A stretch of 64,000 bases of DNA from Argyresthia goedartella (GCA_949825045.1 OX463807.1:11619501-11683500), one strand, 5' to 3'; positions 38,166 through 48,990 are shown, numbered from the stretch's first letter. Notes: a model not told the origin generated them from the letters alone. Program-made: numbers and translations.

Positions 38166-38458
38166 AAGTGGCAATATCCATGGAAAGTACGTATACTTTG
38201 CGTGGATATTGCTGAACATTGCGATGACCTCGTGAAGTATAAACCTGCGGGCCTCGTGTAAGGCAAGGGGGGGGGGGGGGGGGGGGCTGACGGTGCAGTT
38301 AATGTCACGTAGCCACTTTTTAGAATCTAAGTTTCTGTCTTGTATAGAGTTACTTTATATCTCACATCGATTAAAGTCGCAACTTTGTAGAATGAATTAA
38401 TAAAATAAGTTAAAACATTTTGTTTTTTTTTGGATCCTTCGCTGCGACCAAACGTAAT
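38166..38458 (+). repeat. Errantivirus 5' LTR
   Basis: Ends CAAACGTAAT directly before the primer binding site. It contains a run of 20 G at 38267-38286, where the left copy has only 5 G. The start is imprecise because a near-palindrome (about 38171-38208) lies at the junction. Confidence 0.75.
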
Positions 38459-38476
38459 TGGCGCAGCCGGTAGGAT
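38459..38476 (+). other. Errantivirus primer binding site
   Basis: TGGCGCAGCCGGTAGGAT follows the LTR directly. This is the tRNA-Ser-type site known from gypsy, 17.6 and TED elements. Confidence 0.9.
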
Positions 38477-38843
38477 AGTTGAGTCAGTGATTCCTGGTTC
38501 CTGGCAATCCTGTTTCCTGTGGCCCGGGAAACGTCGTCAGCTATCCCGAAACCTACAAATAAATCACGTCGGTCAGCGGAGGAGTATCCAGACATCGATA
38601 CGCACAGAAATACCAAGATGATTATGTGAGTACAGTTGAATCTTTTTTGTGATTGCTCATCCCCTAGTTAAACCCCATTTTTAGCCCTGTAACTTTAAAT
38701 TTCCAAAATTTTCCACCCACGCGTCGGCTTACTACCCCAGTAGTGTAGTAGGGAACCGTAGACTAGCCCAAGATTTCTCCAACGAATAGAAGAAGTAGAA
38801 GTAGGAAGACGAACAAGTTGAAAGTCGTAGGTTACGTAGAAAG

Positions 38844-39400
38844 ATGGAGAGTTCAGGCGTAGATATAATTTACAAGGCTTTAAGGCTCCTTCCCGAATTC
38901 GACGGCAACCCTAATGTCCTAACTAGGTTCATACAGTTGTGCGACCAGCTAGTTAGCGTCTATATAAAACCAGGCCCTGAAAACGAGTTATCGAACTTAT
39001 GTCTGTTGAACGGTATATTAAACAAAATCACCGGTGCCGCAGCACGAACGATCAATTCAAACGGCATCCCAGCTAGCTGGACAGGTATTAAAATTGCCCT
39101 TGTCAACAATTTTGCTGATCAGCGGGATGAGACTGCGCTATATAACGATATTTCTCTCCTATCACAAGGGCAAGGCACCCCCCACGATCATTATGAGCGC
39201 TGCCAAAGCCTTTTTAGCACAATAATGACTTATGTAACATTGCATGAGAGTATCGCTACAACGATTGCAGCGAAGAAGGAGTTATATAAGAAACTCGCCT
39301 TGGAATCTTTCATCAGAGGACTTTAAGAGCCGCTAGGTTCCCGTATTCGGTGTATGAGACCCGAAACTATCGAAAAAGCTTTAGAATAGAAATATTCCGT
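38844..39400 (+). pseudogene. Errantivirus gag, truncated
   Basis: An ATG at 38844 opens a frame of 160 codons typical of errantivirus Gag N-terminal regions. A TAA at 39324-39326 interrupts it, and similarity continues for about 25 codons after the stop before the sequence changes to LINE-3 near 39410. The capsid remainder and the nucleocapsid are absent. I give no reconstructed sequence. Confidence 0.75.
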
Positions 39401-39411
39401 GCGCCACATAT

Positions 39412-39757
39412 ATGCACCAGCTGTCCTGGTCAGAGCATGTCAGCGAGGTTAGTAGACGTGTCTTCGCCACTTTCCACTCCCTCAGGCATTTTCAAAATTT
39501 CCTGCCTCGTCCCAAAAAAATCACGCTTGCGCAGTCTCTTCTTCTTCCCCTGATCGATTATGCTGATGTCTGCTGGGCAAGCGCAAACGAAGAGCAACTG
39601 AACAAACTCGAGCTACTTCAAAACCTCGGGATTCGGTTTGTTTTCAGTCTGCGCAAGTTCGACCACGTATCGGAGTATCGCAGGGAGTTGAAATGGCTCC
39701 CGATTCGCCTTCGACGGGATTCCCATATCCTCATTTGCCTCTTCAATATTTTATGTA
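39412..39757 (+). pseudogene. LINE-3 reverse transcriptase C-terminal part
   Basis: Reads LSWSEHVSEVSRRVFATFHS, LAQSLLLPLIDYADVCWASA, LQNLGIRFVFSLRKFDHVSE. This is the region after the catalytic domain in jockey-like LINEs. The frame passes into the MITE at 39758 and ends there. The second copy at 54098-54430 is 85-90% similar by eye. Confidence 0.7.
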
Positions 39758-39984
39758 CAGATGTAGTGAATAATCCTTTCCTTTCGTATTTTCTCGGAAA
39801 TGTTCGTTTTTGTCTTACTAAACGTCGTCGTCTTTGTCATTTGACATTGATAAATAAAGTATGCGATTTATTTGATACCTACACGTAATTTAATAATACA
39901 GTAATTCATAGACACATCGGCACCATTCGGGTGATATCGTTGTTCCGAGTTTTGCCGATAGGAAAGGATTATTCACTACATCTG
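39758..39984. mobile_element. 227-bp MITE (TA target) in LINE-3
   Basis: The ends CAGATGTAGTGAATAATCC and its inverse match for 25 bp, then one mismatch and TCG. TA is duplicated at 39756-39757 and 39985-39986. The LINE-3 copy at 54434 has the empty site TATGTAATCC. TA target and CAG ends fit a Tc1/mariner-derived MITE. Confidence 0.9.
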
Positions 39985-40555
39985 TAATCCTCGCTATCCT
40001 GGCTTCTTACGGGATCGTTTCGTTTTTCTGTCTATCTTCGGATAGGCCACGGAGATCTCACACTCGGTCACTACTTATAACTCCGCAACATAACACTACC
40101 GCTTATGAGAATGGGTTCAGACTACGAGCTATCAGTATCTGGAAAAAACTCCCCAGCGCAATCGGAACAGTCCGACAATTCACACTTTTAAAAGGCGTTT
40201 GAAAGAACACTATCTATCTCTTCCATGATAAGTATTAGTATTTATTTGTATCGACTATTTATGTATAATGTAACATATTTATATATAGCATTATTTTTAG
40301 TATTATGTAGATATTGGTAAGTAGTTTATTATTTTTATTAACATTTTTATTGTTCTGCATATAGTTCTACCTTTAGTTTCTTTTTTCATCTCCTCCTAGG
40401 TTTGCTGGAAGAAATCTCTTTTCAGAGATAAGCTCGCCTTTGTACATGTTCTTTCCTTTATATTTATATTTTATGTATTTTTATTGTATGTATTGTTATT
40501 TTTTTATTTTTATGTTTGTATGTATTGTTATTCACAGAATTCGATAAAGTTTTTA

Positions 40556-42440
40556 ATTAAAGAAAGTCAGTGCCAACAACAATAAATCTAAATTTAATGA
40601 CTGGGCAACATTTAGAATTCGTAGAAGTAGAGCTACTACTACTACATAACTATGATAAAAATATTCCAAAAATTTCAAGTTGGTTTGTAGAACTGCAAAA
40701 ACTTTACACATTAATAGAAAAATAAAATAAAATTCTAATAATAGAATGAAAACGATTTGGCAAACCATAAACCGTGATACTGGCAAAATTATACCAAGGG
40801 ACAATGATTTCTGCTTAAAGATAGGTGATGATGTTGTTTAATCAAACGCTGAGGTAGCTCGAGCTTTTGAAACATTCTTCACCAATGTACCCTTACCCAC
40901 AATAGAGCGTCCAAATTCATCTCATCCATATGAAGCAGAGACTTTGCTAAAAAACAGCACTAGCATTAGTAATGTAGATTTTAAATTTCATAATGTATAT
41001 TCCCAGGATATTGTCAAAACGTATAGGTTACTTAACTTAAAAAATACTGAAGACCTGTGGGGTATATCAGTCAAAGTCATTGGTTCAATAATACTAGTTA
41101 TCCCCACACCTAGCTTATATATTTAATAAATTTGTTGACGATGAAGCTTTCCCAGACCTCATGAAACACAGTAACTAATACCACTGTTCAAGTTGGGAGA
41201 CAAGGGTGATCTTTCAACTTTCAGACCAATATCTGTTCTTCCAGCACTAAGTATTTTTTTTTGAAAAGATTATACTCCATCAAATGTTCTCACACTTCAA
41301 CCGTACAAAACAACTCCATGCAAAACAATACGGTTTCACTGAGGGTAAATCGACCACGGATGCGGGTATTACCCTCATATCTCAGATTTATTCTGCAAGG
41401 GAAGCCGCACAGGATGCTATCGGTGTTTCTTGCGATCTGTAGAAGACATTTGATTGTGTTGATCATGATACGCTACTTATGAAATTAAATCATTACGTAG
41501 TTAGAAATGAAACGTTGGATATACTATGATCTTAGTACGCACCTAAGTAATATAATTCAACAGGCAGAAGTCAACGGCGGCGTTAAATCTGATAGATCGA
41601 GAGTAAAAATTGGATATCCACAAGGTTCCATATTAGGCCCTTTCTTATTCCTGGTATATAATAACGATCTGCCTTTCATGGTGGAGAAATTGACTGACAT
41701 AGTGTTGTTTGCTGATGATACTTCACTGGTTTTCAAAATTGAAAGACAAAAAGAAGATTTTGATTTAATTGATTCAAAGTTAATAATTTATTGTTAAAAT
41801 GCTGGTAAAACCAAATGTATCAGATTCTCACTTCCAAATGTCAGGCAAGCCGAGACCAGTTTAGTGTTAGACAGCAACACGTTAGAATTAGTAAATGACA
41901 CGAAGTTTCTTCGAATGATCATTGATAGCAAATTGCAGTGGGGACCCCACATAGATAAATTAAGTTCTGTGGATTACGCTGTTAGGAACATCAGACAAAC
42001 CACGGATGTGGCTACATCTAGGCTAGTATATTTTGGTTACTTTCATAGTGTCATGTCCTATGGTATCTTGTTGTGGGGGAAAGCAGCGGATATTCAAACA
42101 ATTTTTATTTTACTGAAAAGATCTATTCAAGAAATTTATAATTTAAAACGCACAGACTCCTTAAGAGAGCTTTTTAAAGAAATTGACATGCTAACTGTAG
42201 CTAGTCAATTTATTTTCGAAAATATAACGTATGTACGCAAGAAACTTACAACATTTTCCAAACTTAGCGATAGCTGTAATGTTTCAAGATATTGAAATTG
42301 CCTTTTGAGCAATTTAAAAACCATGTTAAAGCGACTTTGGCGAAAAAGGGATATTACAATGTTCAAGATTCTGGCTCAAAACAGACCTTGCTGTTTATAA
42401 TTTTGTTATGAATAGTGATTGACTAAGATTTCTATAGGCC
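40556..42440 (+). mobile_element. LINE-4, decayed copy
   Basis: Plus-strand non-LTR element with many stops. Frames show an ORF2 linker (EVARAFETFFTNVP at about 40855), the reverse transcriptase (41507-41797, 41864-42295) and a 3' end (GAGCAATTTAAAAACCATG) that is also found inverted at 50250-50290. The 5' end is missing. Confidence 0.7.
40740..42295 (+). pseudogene. LINE-4 reverse transcriptase, multiply broken
   Basis: Recognisable blocks include IGYPQGSILGPFLFLVYNNDL and IVLFADDTSLVFKI (41600-41740) and LVNDTKFLRMIIDSKLQWGPHI (about 41890). The C-terminal YFHSVMSYGILLWGKAAD follows, which the copy at 50655-50900 shares. Stops or frameshifts occur at about 41126, 41440 and 41796. Confidence 0.75.
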
Positions 42441-42689
42441 TGTCAAAAATATGAACCTTTCCGATGCGTGTTTTGGGGGCGCGTATTAGGATTCTATGAG
42501 TCATTATTCTAAGATTGGACAAATAAGTACTTACAGTTGGAAATTAACATTGTCTTTTTGTAAATTTGACGATTGAGATATTTCTTTTTGCACTAAAATA
42601 CACTGCCAGTCGGCATTTTCGCCGGAGATCTTTCCGTGGGCACTGCATTTCGACAATGACGCGGAGCGCGCAGCATCTAGTTCTTTACA
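42441..42689. other. No gene recognised
   Basis: Spacer between LINE-4 and the mariner element. No open frame or repeat was assigned. Confidence 0.4.
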
Positions 42690-43062
42690 TACAGGGTGAC
42701 TTTAAAACCCCTAGCTATAATAAAAATTTGGATTCAGAATCACTAGTAGAAAACAAAAAAGCATTTTTTTCGTTTTTTTTTTTCATATTTGATTAATAGG
42801 AAATAGCTCCCATATTCGAATTTAAAGACAACCTACGACGCGCTCAGGGCGGCGTTGTGTGACTCGCGGTGTCTAATCCGCCCACCGCACCCCGCACCCG
42901 CCCGGCTCACCCCCGCAATGCCTTTACGTGCGCCGCCGCCGCCAGCCAGACTGCCCGACGCTAGTCCAGTCGCCTGCGCAACCTTATCGCGGTTTGACGT
43001 GCGCACGCTACAAATTCCCCTCGCCGCGCGGGTACTTTTATCTTTGAGTCCGTGTCCGTCTG

Positions 43063-44163
43063 ATGCGCTCATACAAGATGTACTCTAATCGTGAATATTA
43101 CGAGATGGTGCGTGTGTACATCCAAAGTGGAGAAAACCTGTACGAAGCCAGAAGATTGTACGAGACGCAGAGCATCCCTCGGCTCCAAGCACAAGGACTA
43201 CCTAACGCCACTGTTCCCCACCGTCAAACCATCTTAGCGGAAAACCAACGGCTTCTGGATTATGGCCAGTTCACAGTGCCAAGCCATGCTTATGGTGGAG
43301 GCGCGCCGCGTTTGGCTGTGGAGGTAGAATACGCTATCTTGGAGTACTTTCAGCGCAACCCTCGAAACAGTACGCGAGACGCAGCTCATCGTTTCGGAAT
43401 CAGCCAGTATTCTGTGTGGAAGTTGCTGAACTCTACTGGACAGCATCCATACCACTTTCAAAAAGTGCAGCAATTAAATGAAGATGATGCGCCACGTCGT
43501 CGCAATTTTTGCGAATGGCTGGTACAAAATCAGAACAAGCACATCCTATGGACAGGCGAGGCGATTTTCACTCGTGTAGGGCTCTACAACCAGCACAATC
43601 AACATTGGTGGTCATACAGTAACCCAAAATGTATACGAGAACATCATCACCAAGTGCGCTTCAGTGTGAATGTGTGGGCTGGCATCGTGGAAGATAAAGT
43701 CATTGGGCCGTACTTCATCGAAGGCCGCATGACCGGGGGCACGTATCTGGATATGCTGCGAGGCGTAATAGCAAACTTCTAGGACGTGCCGCTCGCATAT
43801 CTACAAGATTTTTTCTTCCAACAAGACGGAGCACCACCTCATTTCGCGCGACCTGTTCAAAACTACCTGGACGATGAGTACAGTGGTCGGTGGATAGGAC
43901 GCGGATGGCCTGTGCCTTGGCCTGCCAGATCACCGGACCTCACACCCTGTGATTTCTTTTTGTGGGGCGAAATAAAACGGCGTGTCTACTGGGACGAGGT
44001 TCAGAACCGGCAAGAACTTAAAGACCGCATCACAAGTGCATTTGACGCTGTAAAAAGTGATGTGGTAGTCTTAAGAAAAGTGCGTCATAATGCAGTGAAA
44101 CGTGCAAGACTGTGTTTAGGAAGGAACGGATTGCATTTTGAACAGTTGTTGAAATACAGCTAA
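43063..44163 (+). pseudogene. DD41D transposase, stop and catalytic loss
   Basis: Starts MRSYKMYSNREYYEMVRVY and runs 239 codons to a TAG at 43780-43782; the same frame continues to 44163. The N-terminal half has the helix-turn-helix (TRDAAHRFGISQYSVWKLL). The catalytic segments are HILWTGEAIFTRVGLYN, where the family has Asp-Glu (here Gly-Glu), FFQQDGAPPHFA (second Asp), and WPARSPDLTPCDFFLWG (third Asp, 41 residues later). The stop and the Asp-to-Gly change make it inactive. DD41D elements include rosa and related families. Confidence 0.9.
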
Positions 44164-44442
44164 GTTTGAGGTACGTATTCAATATCACTGTTTTTAATAA
44201 TTTCTTCAGTTCGCAGCACATCAAGTTGATCCTAAACTACAAACTACGTACAGTATTTACCTAAACTCGTGCTCATCTCATGAAAATAAGTATACCTACA
44301 CCAGAACTCAGTAGCTAGGGTAGGTAGGTAGGTACCTAACTAAATAATAATCGCGGCCCACCGGTGGTTAGTAGCTTCTTGACTGATCCACCCTAACTTA
44401 CTGACCTCCACTCAAAAAACTAGTTAAACTGACCTATCTAAT

Positions 44443-44684
44443 GGTGAACGCACACTTATCGGCATAGTCCGCACCGCATACTAAACCTCGCTCACCTATC
44501 CGCGTCGGAATCCGGAGAAATCCTGATGACGTCATCAGATTTGACGCGGAGTATGCGGACGAAGCATTCTGCCTTCTGTTGCGTGCGACAGAGCAACACA
44601 CGAGTCGCAGGGAAGATTCCTTAGACAAGGCCTATCCGCTCCGTGCGGTTGATGCGTGCCGAAGCCGATAAGTGTACGTTCACC
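44443..44684. mobile_element. 242-bp MITE nested in the mariner
   Basis: GGTGAACGCACACTTATCGGC-type ends: 21 bp at 44443-44463 and the inverse at 44664-44684, one mismatch. The interior is largely self-complementary, and its centre is TGATGACGTCATCA, a perfect 14-bp palindrome containing a CRE-like TGACGTCA. No target duplication was identified. Confidence 0.75.
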
Positions 44685-44714
44685 TCAAGAGCGGTCGTTT
44701 GCGGGTCGAAAATC

Positions 44715-44780
44715 CATTGAAATGTTGACTAGGTAGGTAGGTAGGTAGTTAGGTAGGTAGGTAATTAGGTAGTTAGGTAG
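44715..44780 (+). repeat. GGTA microsatellite
   Basis: Interrupted tandem TAGG/GGTA units; a shorter tract lies at 44318-44340. Confidence 0.9.
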
Positions 44781-44887
44781 ATAGGTTGTAAGGTAGCTAG
44801 TAGTTGGAAGGTTTGTTACAAACAACTAAATCAACGTATTCTTTAGTAGCTAGGCAGGAATCATTTTAACTACAAATTGCCGCGCCA

Positions 44888-44939
44888 CCGCTGCGATCGT
44901 CTCACCATTACCTACGTAATGCCGAGACGATCGCAGCGG
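44888..44939. repeat. 16-bp perfect hairpin, 20-nt loop
   Basis: CCGCTGCGATCGTCTC at 44888-44903 is exactly inverted at 44924-44939. GC-rich, followed by GGCGGCGGCGG. Confidence 0.85.
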
Positions 44940-45186
44940 CGGCGGCGGCGCTACACAAAGTGAAAGCGCGGCGCTACATAAAGCGAAACCGCGGTGCGAT
45001 GTTATCAACACTGAGCGGGCGGTAAATATGGCAACAACACTATTCGGGACTAGTAGGAATGCTTTGACGGTTGATTACTTAATATTTTACTATGAAAGCA
45101 GACGAAAGTAACAAAACATGCATTTTGTACTTTTATCAAGGAGTACGCTCTTTTGATATAGCTAGAGGTTTTACAGTCACCCGGTA

Positions 45187-46460
45187 TAAACGGTAATAAA
45201 TTAATGTATGATAGTCTTCTTGACGTCAGATTTCTTGGCAGAGGTACTTATGTTCGTGAGTATTCCTTTTGGTTGAATGCTATAAGTACCTATAGGTACT
45301 TACCTAATTGTATAGTATTTAATATTTTTTTAATAAAAATTATAAAGGTATACTTACAAAATACTTCCGTTATACGTTTTTCTGTGCGCAATGGTATGCA
45401 TCCCTTCGTGTGTGGGTCCGACGTCCTACTCGCACTTGACCTGTTTTTTATCTTCCTTTGTTTACATAGAAGTCCTTACCGAGCGTATTATTTTAAACCT
45501 ACAAGTAAGTCTGAGTAGTGGTATAAGTAGGAATTCATATCCATTAACGCTAGTACTGCGTTTGTAAAGCCTCCCGCATTACAGAGCTAAAAGCAGGGTC
45601 ACGGCAGCTCAGAAATACTGGGGTTCCAATTGCGAAAGTTGAAGGTGAAGGATATAGCGCATATTTCTGTCCCTCACTTTCCCGCGTCGACACCCCCCGG
45701 CCCCGCGGGGTCGGCATGCTATGGGTGCTGGAAGGGTTACCAAAAATGCATCGTGGCCTTTGCCATATTTGAATAACTATCTACCAGCTAACGGAGATTT
45801 GAACTGATGAAAATGGACTGATGAAATTGGACTGACGACAAAAATTGTACGGGAGTGTGAAATCTTGTAATGTTTTTTTTTACTGACGACAAACCACGGA
45901 TTTTTCTGGCGCACCGTAATCCGCTAGCTTCAGTCCGTTTTCACCAGACCAAAACTGACCTTGAGTGCGCTTGCATCAGTCCCTTACCATCAGTGGCGAC
46001 GCGATGGCGGCTGGACGTGCAGTAACCATGAAATATTAGGTTCGTCCATTAAGTTACAGTGGACAAAGATGTTTTCTGTTCCATTCTATTCATTTTCAAA
46101 AAGTTACAGCGATAACTATTTTAACAAATTAATATGAGAAAATTGATATCTCTTTTTACTCTGCACCAGAAGGAGCGAAATGTTTTTCGAGAATACTAGT
46201 ATGTGATACCTTTGTATATTAATTAACATACGTCACAATAAGAAAAACCTACTTTCTAATAAGTGCACCAAGGGCCATGAATGGTTAGGAAGGGCTATAC
46301 AATTACCATGCTATAACCGTTAATGATAACAAAGCAATCTAGGTAGGCTGCACTTTCGCATTCAGGAAAGAAAACAAAACAACATTCCCGAAGCCCTAGA
46401 TGGACGGATACCCGAGAGATTGACATCCGCTGAGATTTCTCATCGGCGCCTTATGGCTTT
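45187..46460. other. No gene recognised
   Basis: AT-rich, with a GC-rich patch near 45680-45720. The open frame at 45204-45518 has no recognisable domain. No repeat ends were identified. Confidence 0.4.
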
Positions 46461-46469
46461 ACTCTACTG

Positions 46470-46620
46470 TTTGCTATATATACTACAAATGGCTCTGTCT
46501 GTTTGCATAGTCAGTGAGCTGGGCAGAGTAGAGCATAGCAATGTTCACTGTTCTGTTCAGTCAGTCAGTCGTATTCAAGTCGAACCTTCACACAGACGTG
46601 TCCGACCGAGTCCGCAATAG
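46470..46620 (+). promoter_or_regulatory. Possible RNA polymerase II promoter
   Basis: A TATATATAC box (about 46475) lies 70-80 bases before TTCAGTCAGTCAGTCG, which resembles the arthropod initiator TCAGT. The spacing is longer than canonical, so the box may not be the functional one. The candidate first coding exon at 47294 lies downstream on the same strand. Confidence 0.3.
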
Positions 46621-47293
46621 TCACTCTCGCAAACTCAACTGAGTCACGAAAAACGCGACACGCTTTTCACTCGATACACAAGTTTCACCAGTTTTTACGG
46701 TTCGATTGTTCAAGTTATAGATGTCTGACGTGAGGTATTTTATGATAAACTTTATTTATGACTTATGACAACTAAAATACAGACAGTGGCAGCGAGACGA
46801 GGATATTCTCGTATCCGGGCATCAAGCCAGATTCTGGTATCTATTGATGTGATGTTTTAAATATAATTTAATTAGCTAATTACGATTTTATAAGCCGGTC
46901 TGGGTTATATCATTAATAATGTTATCTCAACCAAAACGGGCCGGACATTGAATAAACTAGATTCGGTAGAGTCGCCTAGATGATATGTAACAATCAAGAA
47001 TCGAGGCCAATATCAAGATCATTATTATCAGTGCGTCAAGGATGTGAACTGTGATTGTGAAGTGTACCTAAATGCTCTACATTTACACTCTGTAATACTA
47101 TGTCTTACATTGGAGGTAACAGCGCAGAGTAGCGCTATTGAGCAACTAAATAAATATCGAAAATTAAAAAGTAAATAGTGGCTTACAAAACCCTTCAGCA
47201 AATAAAATCCGCATTTAAAGCGACGGACTGTATATACACGTGATACTGTGCGTAGATGTAGTACTATTATCAAAAGTCGAGCATGTGGTAAAA

Positions 47294-47450
47294 ATGAGCG
47301 TTGAGTCCGCTCCCGAAGAGCGGGGCTCGGTGTTCCAGTCTCATGGAGGCTCATCTCGTAGGGCCGGCCCTCCGAAGAAGCCCTTGGCACTGCAGCTGTG
47401 GGAACTCCTGCAGCCCTTGGCCAGGCTGTGGGGTCTCATCACTGCCGTTG
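47294..47450 (+). CDS. Candidate first coding exon of an unknown gene (partial)
   Basis: An ATG in good context (AAAAATGAG) opens 52 codons ending at a consensus donor, GTTG|GTAAGC. The peptide starts MSVESAPEERGSVFQ, is basic in the middle (SSRRAGPPKKP) and ends in an amphipathic or membrane-like helix (LALQLWELLQPLARLWGLI). The exon is GC-rich in an AT-rich region, as the CCAR1 exons are. I do not recognise the protein and no downstream exon was found before 64 kb. A spurious open frame is possible. Confidence 0.4.
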
Positions 47451-47615
47451 GTAAGCAAACTTACATTGAGCCTCTGCTTGTGCCCTTCACAAGGATACGG
47501 ATTCGTAGAAACCATAACAGCAAAGTCATTCAGGATCACCATTAGGCTCAAGTATACAATTTTCGGCATCTTCCTCACTATTTCTTCGAGCAATCTTAAT
47601 GATTTCAAGTTAACT

Positions 47616-47674
47616 TATTTTTTTCGGTTGATCCTGCCTTCCTTCCGGCTGAGGCAGGATCAACTGAAAAAATA
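47616..47674. repeat. Hairpin with 22-23 nt arms
   Basis: TATTTTTTTCGGTTGATCC... pairs with GGCAGGATCAACTGAAAAAA around a 14-nt centre. One mismatch and one bulge were seen. Confidence 0.8.
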
Positions 47675-47679
47675 TTTTA

Positions 47680-48590
47680 TATAATGTATCACTTTTTTAA
47701 ATGCACATGAGCTAAGATTGCCGGTTTTTGTATCACTAAAAGAAAGCAAATAGTACCTACCTAGGTACCTTTAAGAATCTCCTCATTTGTAGATAATAGG
47801 CAGGTAACCTACCCATGGTAACCGTAAGGTCAAAGTGACAAATCACCAAGGTTAAATAAAGTGTGTGGTCAAAGTGCCACCGGAGATTGGCGAAAGTGAA
47901 GAAATAAAGGGTATGAGATGGAATAACACACTATTGCTAAACAAGTAATTATGAATTTAAAAAAATTAGAGAAATACATTTTTTTTAAATAGGGGTTTTC
48001 GCTGACTAATCTTCTACTTCGGTCTTTAGCCGAGAGGATTTTGGGTTCCATAGTTTGTTCAAAAAAGGGGGAACTAAAATTATCGGTACATAATGACCGG
48101 TTATTCTGACAAATTCTACCTTATTTATCCTTTGGCTAAGTTTGGCGGTTATTATGTGAAATCGCAAGTCAGTATTTACCTATATAATTACCGGACTAGG
48201 TACGGTATTCATTTTGACCGTGAAAGATATATATCTAACTAAGGCTATGTTAACAAATCTTAATATTTATAATACTATGATAGGTAGCTATTACCGAAAA
48301 AAATACGCGAATTGGAACCCGGCATCTAGTGCAATAAATGAAGCTCGACTGCTCGACATGGCATCACACATTGTTGGTGTTCTCGGAACAATCGAGCGTT
48401 CCGTCACAGTAGCTATTGGGATAATTCCAATCACACTAAGTGCCTCTTGCATGATTCGTGAACACAGGATAAAAATTAAACTGAGCTTGTACCAGACAGA
48501 ACTAACAAACTAAACTAAAAGACCGAATAAAAAACCTATGGAGCGAATGACCATGAACGGCGGAATTTTCTGAAATGAGCGAAAAAAATA
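47680..48590. other. No gene recognised
   Basis: AT-rich DNA. The frame at 48214-48513 is open for 99 codons but has no domain I recognise, no splice signals and no start context that decide it. Confidence 0.35.
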
Positions 48591-48599
48591 CTGAATTGT

Positions 48600-48990
48600 G
48601 CGACAAAACTATTACTGAAGGTATAAGCCACCGCTTATTGGCTAAATAAAGACTCTGGGCGAAGTGGTGGATCATGGTAGGTTAAGGATAAACCTTTATC
48701 CTTCGTATTAGGTATAATATGTAAGAACAACAAAATCCAACACTTGTTTTGTATTTTATGTTATTCGAGTTAAAGTTTTGAATGTTGCTGTTTTTAGATT
48801 TCTAGTCGCGCAATTCAGTAATTTTGTCAGACGAAGCCACTACCTATTTCTAGTCACGCTTATTTTTTGACGCTATTCAGTAATTCAATCAGACAAAACC
48901 AGTAATTTTGCCAAGCAAAAACTGGATTTACAGTCATACGTTTAAACGTATGACTGTAAATCCAGTTTTAAATCCAGTTTCAAATCCAGT
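48600..48990 (+). mobile_element. Non-autonomous relative of the Tc1-like remnant
   Basis: Contains GCTTATTGGCTAAATAAAGA (about 48633) and the block CAGTAATTCAATCAGACAAAACCAG with variants, which match the two flanks of the Tc1-like remnant at 8740-9930 in inverted orientation. It lacks transposase sequence. A 52-bp perfect palindrome occupies its right side. Confidence 0.55.
48918..48969. repeat. Perfect 52-bp palindrome without spacer
   Basis: Centred between 48943 and 48944 in GTTTAAAC; each arm reads AAAACTGGATTTACAGTCAT and on to the centre. There are no mismatches over 26 bp per arm. Confidence 0.95.

Larger units (their letters stand above)
38166..39400 (+). mobile_element. Errantivirus (TED-type) 5' part: LTR, PBS, gag
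   Basis: Plus-strand fragment of the same family as the left remnant: LTR, primer binding site, leader and gag, then cut by a LINE-3 fragment at about 39410. Its LTR begins next to inverted env sequence, so the two errantivirus pieces lie head to head. Confidence 0.8.
39410..40555 (+). mobile_element. LINE-3, 5'-truncated copy with MITE
   Basis: Collinear with 54098-54840: CTGTCCTGGTCAGAGC, then the reverse transcriptase C-terminal region and the AT-rich 3' UTR (GTAGATATTGGTAAGTAG, GAGATAAGCTCGCC). It is interrupted by a 227-bp MITE. The right end near 40555 abuts LINE-4. Confidence 0.75.
42692..45184 (+). mobile_element. DD41D mariner-type element, 2.5 kb
   Basis: The ends CAGGGTGACTTTAAAACCCC and the inverse of CCGGGTGACTGTAAAACCTC match at 25 of 28 positions. 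Flanking TA is duplicated (42690-42691 and 45185-45186). The transposase fills 43063-44163. The 1 kb after the gene is unusually long for a mariner and contains a nested MITE, GGTA microsatellites and a hairpin. Confidence 0.85.

Noticed and set aside
43063..43782. Domesticated host transposase
   Set aside because: TIRs and TA target are still around it, the gene has a stop and the catalytic Asp is lost, so it is an ordinary decayed transposon.
48214..48513. A 99-codon gene
   Set aside because: No similarity that I can recognise and no supporting start or splice signal. It is left as unassigned DNA.
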